Origin: Bacteroides sp.
Lineage (GTDB): Bacteria > Bacteroidota > Bacteroidia > Bacteroidales > Bacteroidaceae
NCBI GenBank assembly: GCA_030151885.1
Contig: JASLCG010000123.1
Span: 1 to 33,081, forward strand
Length of the DNA: 33,081 nt
Reading direction: 5' to 3'
Of this stretch, positions 1 through 7,959 are shown in pieces. The notes under the pieces are model-generated. The model ran no database searches. It was not told the origin of the DNA and was given only the letters and a program-made list of their open reading frames with translations. The position numbers were made by a program, and so were the translations under genes. Each line of letters starts with the position of its first letter. Position 1 is the stretch's first letter.

Positions 1-62
1 CAGTTGGCCAGAGCACGTGATTTGTAATCTCGGGGTCGTTGGTTCGAATCCGACAAGAGGCT
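1..62 (+). tRNA. tRNA-Thr (anticodon TGT), 5' end missing
   Basis: This is the 3' part of a tRNA. The D-loop sequence CAGTTGGCCAGAGC is followed by the anticodon loop TTTGTAA (anticodon TGT, threonine). The T-arm is GTTGG-TTCGAAT-CCGAC (one G-T pair), and the 3' acceptor strand is AAGAGGC plus discriminator T at 62. The 5' acceptor strand lies outside the window. CCA is not encoded, as is common in Bacteroidota. The anticodon stem has one T-T mismatch. A rho-independent terminator starts 2 bp downstream. Confidence 0.9.
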
Positions 63-63
63 C

Positions 64-99
64 AAAAGGAAGTAATTATTAAAATTACTTCCTTTTTTT
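64..99 (+). terminator. Rho-independent terminator of the tRNA-Thr gene
   Basis: A perfect 14-bp stem (64-77 with 83-96) has a 5-nt loop and ends in a run of seven T. It sits immediately after the tRNA 3' end, so it most likely ends that transcript. The stem is itself A/T-rich at both ends, so it could also act in the reverse direction. Confidence 0.85.
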
Positions 100-135
100 A
101 TGTCTTGTTGACTCATGTTCAAATGGAATTAAGGG

Positions 136-159
136 GGATCACCTGCAAAACATAGGGGA
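136..159 (+). repeat. IS terminal inverted repeat, left (transposase 3' side)
   Basis: Starts GGATCACCTGCAAAAC and ends GGGGA. It matches the reverse complement of 1541-1564 at 18 of 24 positions, including the first eight. It lies 8 bp beyond the transposase stop codon at 168-170. Confidence 0.75.
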
Positions 160-167
160 TACCTTAA

Positions 168-1160
168 TTAAGCAAATAGTTTAGTCACTCTAAATAGGAA
201 GAAACTAATATCTGTAACCCCTCTTAGTTGAGATCTAAAAGCTTTTAATTTTGCGTTAAAACTCTCTGCAAAAGCATTTGTAGATCGATTATTGAAGAAG
301 TTTAATATTTCATCATAGTGTGAATAAATTGTTCCTGCAATACTTTTAAAGAAATGAAAAGCTACTTGTTCTACTTTATTATACCATTTGGCAAGAGAAA
401 ATCTAGCTGCATCTTTAAATGTTTTATGATTAAAAATCCATCGAAGCTCTTGAGATAGGTCATAGGCTTCTTTTAAGTCAGCATATTGTGCAAAAACAAT
501 CTTGGCTCTTTCTTTTTGCCTATCAGACCATTTGTGGGGAGATTTAAAAAGAAGATATCGCCCTCTTGCCAGTAATTGCTTCTTAGTGTCTCAATTACTA
601 AAAATCAGAGGCTCATAGGTTTTTCCTGCCCATTTAGCTTGTCTAATGGCTTCATTTTCTTCTTCTATGGCTTTCCATCTGTGTTTTACTCGTACTTCTT
701 GTACCGCTTCATTGGCTAGTTTTTGCAGATGAAATCGATCAATTACTCGACAGGCTTTGGGAAAACACGCTTGAGCTATTTTATTCATACTATTAGCCAT
801 GTCTAATGTGATCTCCTTGACTTGTTGACTTAAATTCTCTGGAAGCTTCATTAAAACCTGGATGATCTTCTCAGATTGAACACCAGCAATAATAGCTACT
901 ATTGTACCCTGTATTCCTTTCTTATTGGGATTACTCAATATGGTATATAAGTCACCATTAGTCATAGATATTTCATCTATACAGAGTCGTGAAGAGATAT
1001 TCTTTGGAAATAAAAGCCACTCTGTTGCATGATCTTTCATTTTCCAATCCTTATATGAACTTAGATGCTCCTTATAATGTCGTTCTAAACCATCCCCATT
1101 AATATGGCAAATAGATTCAAGAGAGCGAGCCGATACGGGGTATGTCTCTAGGTAATTCTT
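168..1160 (-). pseudogene. ISAon1-like DDE transposase, interrupted by an in-frame TGA
   Basis: This is the catalytic transposase ORF of the IS. The reading frame opens at 1160, just after a TAA at 1161-1163. It passes through YPVSARSLESI and the first ATG (1038-1040), and is stopped by TGA at 591-593. I translated on in the same frame and it stays open to TAA at 168-170. The downstream part is the expected C-terminal half, with RYLLFKSP and the SFNAK block. All three acidic residues are recognisable: Asp in CIDEIS, Asp in VIDRFHLQK, and Glu in AESFNAK. The last lies beyond the stop, so the 149-residue product cannot be active. Relatives read N-G-D-T where this copy reads N-stop-D-T, which fits a single GGA-to-TGA change. 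I saw no other lesion. No good start codon exists upstream of 1040, so the N-terminal part probably depended on the overlapping upstream ORF. Confidence 0.85.
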
Positions 1161-1503
1161 TTAAAAAAGCCGCAAATTCCTTCGAATAATGCGTTCCTTT
1201 AGCCACTAATTCATATTTATTGGTCAAGTATTCGTGAGTTGTAGAATCATACCACTTGCGACGACGTACCTTTAGAGTAACCTTCTTAAATCGAACGGGA
1301 AAGTCTTGGATAGTTATGGGGTCTAAAAAGCCTTTAGATTCTACTTTATGATCCTTGAGATCAGCAGATAAAGTATCAATTTCATCCATAAAAATGGCTA
1401 TGATATCTTTAATTTTAGTCACTTTAGTAATCTTGAAATAAGTAAGGAACTCTTCCGGTAAAATTAGACGAACCACTTCTAGGAGCATTTGAGAATCTTG
1501 CAT
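1117..1503 (-). CDS. ISAon1-type transposase N-terminal-region protein (orfA)
   Basis: A 128-residue protein is encoded upstream of, and overlapping, the transposase frame. The segment running through SKGFLDPITIQDFPVR, KVRRRKWYD and LVAKGT...SKEFAAFLKEL is the signature of the short first ORF of ISAon1-type elements. Its role is probably DNA or terminal-repeat recognition, which is inferred from position and basic character rather than shown here. It starts at ATG 1501-1503, about 38 bp inside the right inverted repeat. It ends in TGA (1117-1119), about 40 bp after the transposase frame has opened. The transposase lies in the +1 frame relative to this ORF. This ORF looks intact. Confidence 0.8.
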   Translation of the reverse strand: MQDSQMLLEVVRLILPEEFLTYFKITKVTKIKDIIAIFMDEIDTLSADLKDHKVESKGFLDPITIQDFPVRFKKVTLKVRRRKWYDSTTHEYLTNKYELVAKGTHYSKEFAAFLKELPRDIPRIGSLS

Positions 1504-1540
1504 AACTTGTGTTTTTCCACAAAGATAATATTTTTGATCT

Positions 1541-1564
1541 TCCCCCTACTTTTGTTGGTGATCC
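1541..1564 (-). repeat. IS terminal inverted repeat, right (transposase 5' side)
   Basis: Read on the minus strand it begins GGATCACCAACAAAAG and ends GGGGGA, pairing with 136-159. It lies upstream of the orfA start and would hold or flank the transposase promoter. Confidence 0.75.
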
Positions 1565-1912
1565 GATAAACACAAATAACTTTTATGTCATTCCATGTAA
1601 GCCTTTCTATGTGTGTTTTATGATAATACTCATCAAAGTTACGAATGGGATATTGACAAGCTAAAATTTGTATATATCTATTTTTTTACAATTTTTTCCA
1701 TACATCAACGCTTATTTTTCGATTCATATATCTTGAGGAATATCACTCACAAATCTTCCATATTTATAGCTTAAATAATTTAAATGACTTGGTAATTAGT
1801 GAGATTAATTGTCTCTATTTATCATAGTTAATAGTTTTGAAGTAGTATGGTATCATATACTAAGAGGGGCTAATTTATTTTGAACAGCCTCTTAGTATAT
1901 GATATATTTAGA
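1565..1912. other. Intergenic region between the IS and the left pilus locus
   Basis: About 350 bp of AT-rich DNA in which I see no gene. Its only clear structure is the 17-bp inverted repeat at 1851-1904, next to the 3' end of the tip lipoprotein gene. Confidence 0.6.
1851..1904 (-). terminator. Long hairpin, probable terminator of the left pilus operon
   Basis: A perfect 17-bp inverted repeat (TATCATATACTAAGAGG and its complement) encloses a 20-nt spacer. It begins 9 bp after the stop codon of the minus-strand tip lipoprotein gene, which is where an operon terminator would sit. The T-run expected after the stem on the minus strand is absent, so it may act as an RNA 3'-end stabiliser rather than a classic terminator. 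Confidence 0.6.
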
Positions 1913-4900
1913 TTATTCACGAATACATCTCATCATAGCTCCGGTAGCTCTTTCAAGAGATTTATAAGAGATTCCCCCTTGTCCACTATCTCCGCCCACA
2001 AAGGTGTTTGCTTTACCGGGATTAGAAGTCCAATAAAATCCACCTAAATTTTCCTGGTCATACTGTCCTGTTAAATAAGATCTTAACCCTCCAATATATA
2101 ATTTCCCTAGAGAGGATATTGTATATTGATGTAGAATTCCATAATAAGAATAAGTTACTTGACTCCAGTCTTGGTTAGGAACCCTCCATCCTTCAGGGCA
2201 TGGATCATATATTGACTTTTCGTCTGATTTCCATAAATTGTTGTTTTTTTCATTATCAAATGAAGTAAACCAATCTCCTGAAGCCCTTTTAGAATCTGTA
2301 TTAAAATAAAATATATTTGGATTTAATATAGATCTATGTAAATTATTATGTATGTACCCTTCAGGTAACACCTTGGTCAAATCTTTTATAGGAGCAGATA
2401 TAATATTACCATCTTTATCATAAAGGGGTTTAGCTGTTGAGTTATTTCCCATTTTTACAGATTTAGAAGCTGGAAAGGGGTCTTTTCTACCCCATTGATA
2501 TAATAATCCATAGGTATCTGGTTTATATGCACGATCAGAAATACTTGCAACTAAAGCTCCTAAATTGCGATCCATATAATCACCAGGTTTTGCTTTCTCC
2601 GTAGGTGAGTATGTAGTATTCCAAATATGCCAGGACCATAATACTTCTCCTTTAGTGTTTTTTATTGCAACTACAGCATTTCCCTCTGCAGATCCAGGTT
2701 TAACCACAAGAAATCCTTTTAATCCTTTACCTTTTACACTAACACTTTCTAGAACCGAGTTACTAGCAATTCCATTCTTATTATCAGTCCATATTAAGTG
2801 AGCAAAAAATTCTTCATTTTCACCTAATTTAGATACCTGGAAACCTCCACCGAAAGCGTCTTCTACCCATTCATTGCATCTAGAAACAGGTATTAACAAT
2901 GGTTTAGCATTAGGTGATATAAGGTATGAGTTAGAATGCCCACCAATAGTTGGAGCATTTGATATACAATTAATTACAATTTCTTTATCTTTAAACTCTT
3001 TCGATGGGCTTGTCAATATCAATGTTACTGTCGTATTACCTATTTTTCCATCAATATCACTAACTAACTCAAATTTAATAGGATACCCTGAAGAAGAAGT
3101 ATCTTCTTTGCCTTGAGTTGTAATTAATTTAAGGACATTTTGATCATTACTTCCAACTTTAATGTTATAAGCCATATTACTACGAACATAAAATTGATGC
3201 TTTCCTCCATCTAAGTTGTACGAATCTTCAACTATATCGATGATATTCTTAGCAATATGTCTAATTAGAAAAGGTTTACTCACTACTTTATTCCCATCAG
3301 AAATTCCATATATTACTACTTGGCTACGTTTAATGAATGGGTCATTTTTTAATTCATCTTCAGTAAACTGCATAGGACGAATTTTATACTTTTTATATCC
3401 TAGATAATCTACATCTATTGGACTAGTTGGGTTAGTAATATCATCAAGATCTTCATTGTTGGAAGTATCCCAGATTATTCCGGTTTCATTAATATTGTTT
3501 ATTTGATAGTATAATAGTGATGATAATGGTCGCCATACAACACTATATTCTTGTTGATCAACTTTTTCACCATCAATAGAAATGAAATCAAGTCCATCTA
3601 TTTTATACTCATCATTCTTATTTAAAATATTTAGATATAATTCCGACTCCATTGATTGTGTTATCTTTACTATATGTGATAATCTACCAGCGGTTATATA
3701 TATTAAACCAACTCTCTCAGTTTCTTCTTTGTTTTCATCAAGCAATATTTTAGTCTTAGTTTTAGTAGTTCCACCACTAGCTGGATTTAACTTCAACCAA
3801 TTAATATTCTCTCCTTTGCTATTTGTTATTTTTGATGCTTTCCATCCTGATGGGTAGTCTGTTATGATGTGTAAATCATTGTCTTTAGAAGCTGTTGTTC
3901 TCTTTTCTTTGGTAAATAGGAACTCTCTCTGAGAAACACCTAATAAGTATTGTCCATCAAAAACGATGTTGGTGATATCACCATCATCCCACTCAACAAT
4001 ACTAGCTTCAATGTTAACGGGACGAGACTGAAGAGCTGTTTCTGTATCATCAAAACCAGGTCCTTTTATATCCGTAATGTGTACTCTATACTGGTGATTT
4101 CTTAATAATGGTAGATAATCTTTATTATTACTTTTAGCACTGACGAAATCTATTCGATAATAAGTGTCTTTAGTGCCATTTTCATATCTCCCACCTATAA
4201 CTAAACAGGTGTTTTTTGACATATCTTCATTACCCATACCTTTATTTGCTTCAAATGTATAAATTGTATTTAAACATGATACACCTACGCCATAGTTTTG
4301 TTCTATATCAGCTCCATTATAAACCAAGGCTGTGCCTAAGTTAGGATTTTGAGCATCATTAGGAATAGATGGCTTTAGTACTCTGGCATAATTTTTATCC
4401 CAACTGTCAGGGTCTGGTACAATTTTTCCTTTTACTGTGTTGTTGTATAAATGCACACTTGTTAAGTTAAAATACTTGCGAATATCCGTAGCTATATTTA
4501 CATCAATCTTAGAGAGCATTCGAACGAGTATCACCCCTTTAATGGAGGTGTTATCTCCCTTAATAGTTATTGTAGGGATATCTCCAGACATTGGAATAAA
4601 TTCGTAGTAATCAGAGTCTTTTATAACATTCCATTTATTGTAGTTTTCTGTAATTAAAAGATCTAGTACAGACTCTTTAGACATTCCTTCAATCAGTTTT
4701 GTTAAAATAGAAATGATTTTTTTTCTAGTGTTTGCCAATATAATCATATTAAAAGTTCCTTCTGGAACTTTAATAGTAAAAGCTATCTCATTAACACTTT
4801 TCTGTATAATATTATTACTAAAGATGGGTTGGTGAGTGTACTTACCATCTCTATCAAATAATAATACCTCAATGGTCTTAACTGTATTTTCATCACTTTC

Positions 4901-5071
4901 TGTTAAAGCTCTAGTTTTAGTGGGATTTGATCCAGCTATATTAACTACAAAGCTAACTAATCTCTCGTTTTCTTTTGAGGATTTATGTTCTATGTATGTA
5001 TTATCAACACATGCTGCTAATATGGTTAGAAAGCATAGTGCTACTATAGTTCGTAGAAATATTTTTCTCAT
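1913..5071 (-). CDS. Large tip-like pilus lipoprotein (DUF4906/BACON type, FISUMP-like C-terminus)
   Basis: A 1052-residue exported lipoprotein with signal peptide and lipobox LAAC (Cys21). After a short linker and KTRALTESD (Arg54), residues of about 36-370 resemble the fimbrillin-like DUF4906 region of Bacteroidota tip proteins (TIEVLLFDRDGKY; later YLPLLRNHQYRVHI). Residues of about 375-475 look like a BACON domain (GWKAS...WLKLNPASGG...VKITQS). Two more Ig-like stretches follow. Residues of about 850-1052 resemble the Fibrobacter paralogous (FISUMP) fold: YMDRNLGA, YGLLYQWGRKDPFP, DPCPEGWRVP, GGFYWTS and the final MMRCIRE. It is the third gene of the left pilus operon, 54 bp after the anchor gene. 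I infer a role as pilus tip or accessory adhesin on the cell surface. No catalytic motif is visible, and the ligand is unknown. Confidence 0.75.
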   Translation of the reverse strand: MRKIFLRTIVALCFLTILAACVDNTYIEHKSSKENERLVSFVVNIAGSNPTKTRALTESDENTVKTIEVLLFDRDGKYTHQPIFSNNIIQKSVNEIAFTIKVPEGTFNMIILANTRKKIISILTKLIEGMSKESVLDLLITENYNKWNVIKDSDYYEFIPMSGDIPTITIKGDNTSIKGVILVRMLSKIDVNIATDIRKYFNLTSVHLYNNTVKGKIVPDPDSWDKNYARVLKPSIPNDAQNPNLGTALVYNGADIEQNYGVGVSCLNTIYTFEANKGMGNEDMSKNTCLVIGGRYENGTKDTYYRIDFVSAKSNNKDYLPLLRNHQYRVHITDIKGPGFDDTETALQSRPVNIEASIVEWDDGDITNIVFDGQYLLGVSQREFLFTKEKRTTASKDNDLHIITDYPSGWKASKITNSKGENINWLKLNPASGGTTKTKTKILLDENKEETERVGLIYITAGRLSHIVKITQSMESELYLNILNKNDEYKIDGLDFISIDGEKVDQQEYSVVWRPLSSLLYYQINNINETGIIWDTSNNEDLDDITNPTSPIDVDYLGYKKYKIRPMQFTEDELKNDPFIKRSQVVIYGISDGNKVVSKPFLIRHIAKNIIDIVEDSYNLDGGKHQFYVRSNMAYNIKVGSNDQNVLKLITTQGKEDTSSSGYPIKFELVSDIDGKIGNTTVTLILTSPSKEFKDKEIVINCISNAPTIGGHSNSYLISPNAKPLLIPVSRCNEWVEDAFGGGFQVSKLGENEEFFAHLIWTDNKNGIASNSVLESVSVKGKGLKGFLVVKPGSAEGNAVVAIKNTKGEVLWSWHIWNTTYSPTEKAKPGDYMDRNLGALVASISDRAYKPDTYGLLYQWGRKDPFPASKSVKMGNNSTAKPLYDKDGNIISAPIKDLTKVLPEGYIHNNLHRSILNPNIFYFNTDSKRASGDWFTSFDNEKNNNLWKSDEKSIYDPCPEGWRVPNQDWSQVTYSYYGILHQYTISSLGKLYIGGLRSYLTGQYDQENLGGFYWTSNPGKANTFVGGDSGQGGISYKSLERATGAMMRCIRE

Positions 5072-5125
5072 AAAACTTAATTTAGACCTCTTAAATAAAG
5101 GTTACAATATATATTAGTAAATTAA

Positions 5126-6058
5126 TTAAAGTTCAGGATCTATTGGTACATTTCCCCAATTAGGTAGGTTTATAGCCACACTAGCATCTTTAAATTCAAT
5201 CATTATAGGAATTACAACTTGATCAACTCCAGTTAGTTCTATTTTATTTTGTAAAATAAATTCGCTCAAGTAAATCGTTGTCAAGATTTCGTTTGTTGAA
5301 ACTTTTTTTAAAGTTAATTCTATTTGGGTATCCTCATCAAATAAAGGAGTGTTAAATTGTACAAATGCAATCTTTTTATCATTTAATAATTCATATTCAG
5401 CTATATGCTTATATTTGATAAAAGTATTTGAGGTCTCTAGTTGAAAGTTATATTTATCAGGAATATTGGATAATTCAAGAACTGGTTCTAAATGATTTCC
5501 ATTAGAAAAATGGTCATCAAAACCCTTAACATAAACTTTTATAGCTACATGAGCAGATATAAATGGAACCTTTTGAACTACTTGTCCAACTTTAGGAATA
5601 ATAACTTCAATTGCGGATAGATCAGTTGGAGCAAAGTATAATGGGTCTCCGTTGGGAGCAACTCTATCAATATCAATCAATGAGTTTTCTAGATATGCAT
5701 CTGCTAAGCTAGAAGCATCTGTTACATTTATAAATTTTGTTCTATATAAAGCATTTCCCCAGCATACGATATAGTATTTACCTCTTGGTAAGTAGAACTC
5801 AGTACTGGGTTTTTTATTTAGTTCGTTTTTATTAACTATATTTTGCTGAAATAGTTTATAATCCTCATCATAGATAAAGATATGTACATAATCTATATGC
5901 TCTTTAAATATATCTTTTCCCAAAATATTGACATAGATAAAATCCAGTTTTAAGTTAAATGGGTTAATATCAGGACAGTTTATTCTATCATTTTTTATAC
6001 ATCCAGTTAGAGCAAAGATTATTAAGAGCACAAATAAAAGAAATGGTGTAAACTTCAT
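5126..6058 (-). CDS. FimB/Mfa2-family pilus anchor lipoprotein (left locus)
   Basis: A 310-residue lipoprotein with signal peptide and lipobox ALTGC (Cys20). The segment just after the Cys (INCPDINPFNLKLDFIY, then HIDYVHIFIYDEDYKL, then LPRGKYYIVCWGN) matches the FimB/Mfa2 pattern: a Cys-rich start, a strand naming an imagined speech-like FIYD motif, and a G-x-Y-x-hydrophobic-x-x-W turn. In this family the protein anchors the pilus to the outer membrane and limits its length. It is the second gene of the operon, 100 bp after the fimbrillin gene and 54 bp before the tip gene. Unlike the fimbrillin and tip proteins, it has no Thr/Ser-Arg site soon after the lipobox. Its C-terminus (NWGNVPIDPEL) resembles that of the neighbouring fimbrillin. 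Confidence 0.82.
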   Translation of the reverse strand: MKFTPFLLFVLLIIFALTGCIKNDRINCPDINPFNLKLDFIYVNILGKDIFKEHIDYVHIFIYDEDYKLFQQNIVNKNELNKKPSTEFYLPRGKYYIVCWGNALYRTKFINVTDASSLADAYLENSLIDIDRVAPNGDPLYFAPTDLSAIEVIIPKVGQVVQKVPFISAHVAIKVYVKGFDDHFSNGNHLEPVLELSNIPDKYNFQLETSNTFIKYKHIAEYELLNDKKIAFVQFNTPLFDEDTQIELTLKKVSTNEILTTIYLSEFILQNKIELTGVDQVVIPIMIEFKDASVAINLPNWGNVPIDPEL

Positions 6059-6103
6059 TGTATTCTGTTCGAAAAATTATTTATGTAGAAGAATGAAAAA
6101 TGC

Positions 6104-6150
6104 AAAGAATATTACCAAATAAGCTATCTACTCTTTCAGTAATATTCTTT
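6104..6150 (-). terminator. Hairpin with T-rich tail between fimbrillin and anchor genes (attenuator)
   Basis: A perfect 12-bp stem (6104-6115 with 6139-6150) has a 23-nt loop. On the minus strand it is followed by TTTGCATTTTTC-like T-rich sequence. It lies 8 bp after the fimbrillin stop and before the anchor gene. It would allow partial read-through and hence more structural subunit than anchor. Confidence 0.65.
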
Positions 6151-6158
6151 TTAGACTT

Positions 6159-7292
6159 TTATAATTCAAGATCTAGGTCTATTTTTTCCCAAGTTGCAAG
6201 GGTAACAGTTACTTCAATATCAAGGGGCTCTTGATTAGGTTCTGGTGTAAGATTAGTTTCATCGAAAATAATTCCGTTAGCACCAATAGTATAAATTTTA
6301 CTTGGCTCTAATTCTTCCAAATATGCATCGCCAAGTTTTAATTTAGCAGTTAAGAACATAGGAGTCTCTAATACTTTATTATTTTCATATTTAATATTTG
6401 TTAAACGAATAATTATGCGAGGTGCTATCTTACTCTTTTTCTCAGAAAAAACATTATAAGCCCAAATAGAATTATTTCCAGAAGGCTTAACAGTTTGATA
6501 ATTACCATCCGAAATAGAAGCTAATGGTTCTGGATACCAGTCATATACAATTCCTTTATACTCTACAGGAAAAGTGTTAGAACCTTGTTGAAATTCAGTT
6601 ACAACATCTTTTCCTGATAAAACATTGCTATCGTCCAATTTACCTTCAACATCTGACTCTACAACGTATCCATCAATGAATATACCTTCTACATTGTATC
6701 CTTTAATCACATTCCCTTTAGATTTTATGTTGCCTATTTCTAAACGTGACACTGTAGGTGTTAATACTACTTCTGCCTCAAATTCATTATCTTTGCCTTC
6801 AGATTTTTTTTGTAAACCACTCACACCAAATAAATTCACATTGTCGAATTCCTTTTGAGTATCTACAGATAATCTTTGATTTTTTACAGATGAAATACGA
6901 CCAGAATTGATATTTAGCTCAGTATTACCTACAACCAAAACACTCGCTGTTAATGAAGGTAAGTTTTTAAAAATATGGCCTTTTCCTAAATCATCTATTG
7001 TTACTTCAGAATCATTAGACTCTCCTGTTTTAACTATTTTAACGTGTCTTTCGATAAGTCCAATATTACTTGTAAAGTAAATATCTCCCCCATTGAACTC
7101 TACTTGTTTTTCATCTTGTACTTCGGTAGATTCAGCACGAGTTTCAAGCATTTCTAGTTTTTCAATTTTTACATAGACATCTTTACTTTTATTTGATTCT
7201 ATAATTTCACTTTCACGATCATTTGAACATCCCGTAATACTAAATAGACAGATAGCTATTAATGCTATTGATTTTTTGATTTTTGTAATCAT
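6159..7292 (-). CDS. Fimbrillin-like major pilus subunit lipoprotein (FimA/Mfa1 type, left locus)
   Basis: A 377-residue lipoprotein precursor with lipobox SITGC (Cys22). Thirty residues on is LETRAEST, an Arg (Arg52) where type V pilins are cut by an Arg-specific protease to free the groove for donor-strand exchange. The body is beta-rich. LPSLTASVLVVGN and VVLTPTVSRLEIGNI are typical of the P. gingivalis FimA/Mfa1 superfamily. The C-terminal strand is DIEVTVTLATW...IDLDLEL, the segment expected to be donated to or exchanged with the next subunit. It is the first gene of the left pilus operon, preceded by a long AT-rich leader. The assignment rests on these motifs and on the anchor and tip genes downstream. 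FimA versus Mfa1 subtype cannot be decided from sequence alone. Confidence 0.78.
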   Translation of the reverse strand: MITKIKKSIALIAICLFSITGCSNDRESEIIESNKSKDVYVKIEKLEMLETRAESTEVQDEKQVEFNGGDIYFTSNIGLIERHVKIVKTGESNDSEVTIDDLGKGHIFKNLPSLTASVLVVGNTELNINSGRISSVKNQRLSVDTQKEFDNVNLFGVSGLQKKSEGKDNEFEAEVVLTPTVSRLEIGNIKSKGNVIKGYNVEGIFIDGYVVESDVEGKLDDSNVLSGKDVVTEFQQGSNTFPVEYKGIVYDWYPEPLASISDGNYQTVKPSGNNSIWAYNVFSEKKSKIAPRIIIRLTNIKYENNKVLETPMFLTAKLKLGDAYLEELEPSKIYTIGANGIIFDETNLTPEPNQEPLDIEVTVTLATWEKIDLDLEL

Positions 7293-7352
7293 ACTTTTAA
7301 TTTTAAGTAATTATAGTTTGTATAATATTATAAATAATAATTTTAGATGGAA

Positions 7353-7389
7353 TTTTATTAGTAGTAATAGTTGATTACTACTAATAAAA
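7353..7389 (-). promoter_or_regulatory. 16-bp perfect hairpin in the left pilus operon leader
   Basis: TTTTATTAGTAGTAAT and its exact complement flank the 5-nt loop AGTTG. It lies 60-100 bp upstream of the fimbrillin start codon and downstream of the candidate promoter box at 7461, so it would be part of the 5' leader RNA. No T-run follows the stem, which argues against a simple terminator. Confidence 0.6.
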
Positions 7390-7460
7390 CATAAATACAT
7401 TTTAAATAGTATCACATGACAAGTAATCTTAGTTGTCTGTAGTAAAATTTATCTAAATAA

Positions 7461-7468
7461 CAAAAGTA
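7461..7468 (-). promoter_or_regulatory. Candidate -7 box (TACTTTTG) for the left pilus operon
   Basis: Matches TAnnTTTG on the minus strand, about 170 bp upstream of the fimbrillin start. I find no clear TTTG at the -33 spacing, so this is weak. Confidence 0.3.
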
Positions 7469-7959
7469 AATCTAATAAAATATATTTTCTAGCTGCATGG
7501 AATAGTAAATTATAATTTCATTTTAATGTCTTTTTTATATTAAAAAGATGTTTAATGAAATAGGTATGAAATAATAAGTATATAAGGCATTAATTGTTTG
7601 TGTATTATTAACTTGTGTGAGTTTATTAAAAAACTATTTAAAGTGATAATCCAGTATTATTAATTTTAATAATATCATTTAAAAGCCATTTAAATATATG
7701 TTTGAAAGAATGTTTTTAATAAAGATGATGTAAATAAAATAATCGCATTGATATAATTATATTATTGTAGGCATCACAAAACTTGAATAGGTTTTAATTC
7801 AGACTATCAACTATAAAAAAGAGTGATTTTAGCGAAATCTACAATATTATAAAAATAAGTTTCTGATTATTTACAAATAAAGTGTTCGGTTATAAGATTA
7901 ATCCAACCTTAGCTTAACTTACTGAGATAGTATCCATTTAAACTTTACAACATATTATA

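Larger units (their letters stand above)
136..1564 (-). mobile_element. ISAon1-like insertion sequence (two-ORF DDE element), inactivated
   Basis: The element is about 1.43 kb. It is bounded by imperfect 24-bp terminal inverted repeats (136-159 and 1541-1564, 18 of 24 positions matching). Both ends begin GGATCACC, then share CAAAA and GGGGA blocks. Inside, on the minus strand, are a small N-terminal-region ORF and a DDE transposase ORF. This layout and these sequences are what I know from the ISAon1-type elements of Bacteroidota. I see no convincing target-site duplication in the flanks. The transposase carries a premature stop, so the copy is probably immobile unless complemented in trans. 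The family name is from memory of the protein signatures. Confidence 0.8.
7293..7959. other. AT-rich non-coding region upstream of the left pilus operon
   Basis: 667 bp without a credible gene on either strand. It holds a perfect 16-bp inverted repeat (7353-7389) and a candidate Bacteroidota -7 box (7461-7468), both on the side of the fimbrillin gene. The part at 7500-7959, between there and the 3' end of the peptidase gene, shows only AT-rich sequence to me. Confidence 0.6.

Noticed and set aside
1..62. tRNA-Thr as the attachment site of an integrated island covering the window.
   Set aside because: I found no second copy of the tRNA 3' end and no integrase gene in the window. The IS beside it explains the nearby mobile sequence.
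591..593. TGA in the transposase read as selenocysteine or as a recoded stop.
   Set aside because: Relatives have Gly here, no catalytic role for a Cys-like residue is known at this place, and no stem-loop of SECIS type is evident. A nonsense mutation is simpler.
1150..1175. The run TTTTTTAAAA in orfA looks like a -1 slippery site (T TTT TTA and T TTA AAA).
   Set aside because: The transposase lies in the +1 frame relative to orfA, and a -1 slip would not reach it. The transposase frame is also closed by TAA at exactly this point.
2874..3857. Plus-strand open frames inside the left tip lipoprotein gene, and similar antisense frames in other large genes.
   Set aside because: They lie wholly inside well-supported genes and show no recognisable protein features. 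They are by-products of AT-rich coding sequence.
7293..7959. Invertible (phase-variable) promoter for the left pilus operon.
   Set aside because: The only strong inverted repeat has a 5-nt loop, so it cannot flank a promoter. I saw no second pair of repeats around the candidate -7 box and no invertase gene nearby.
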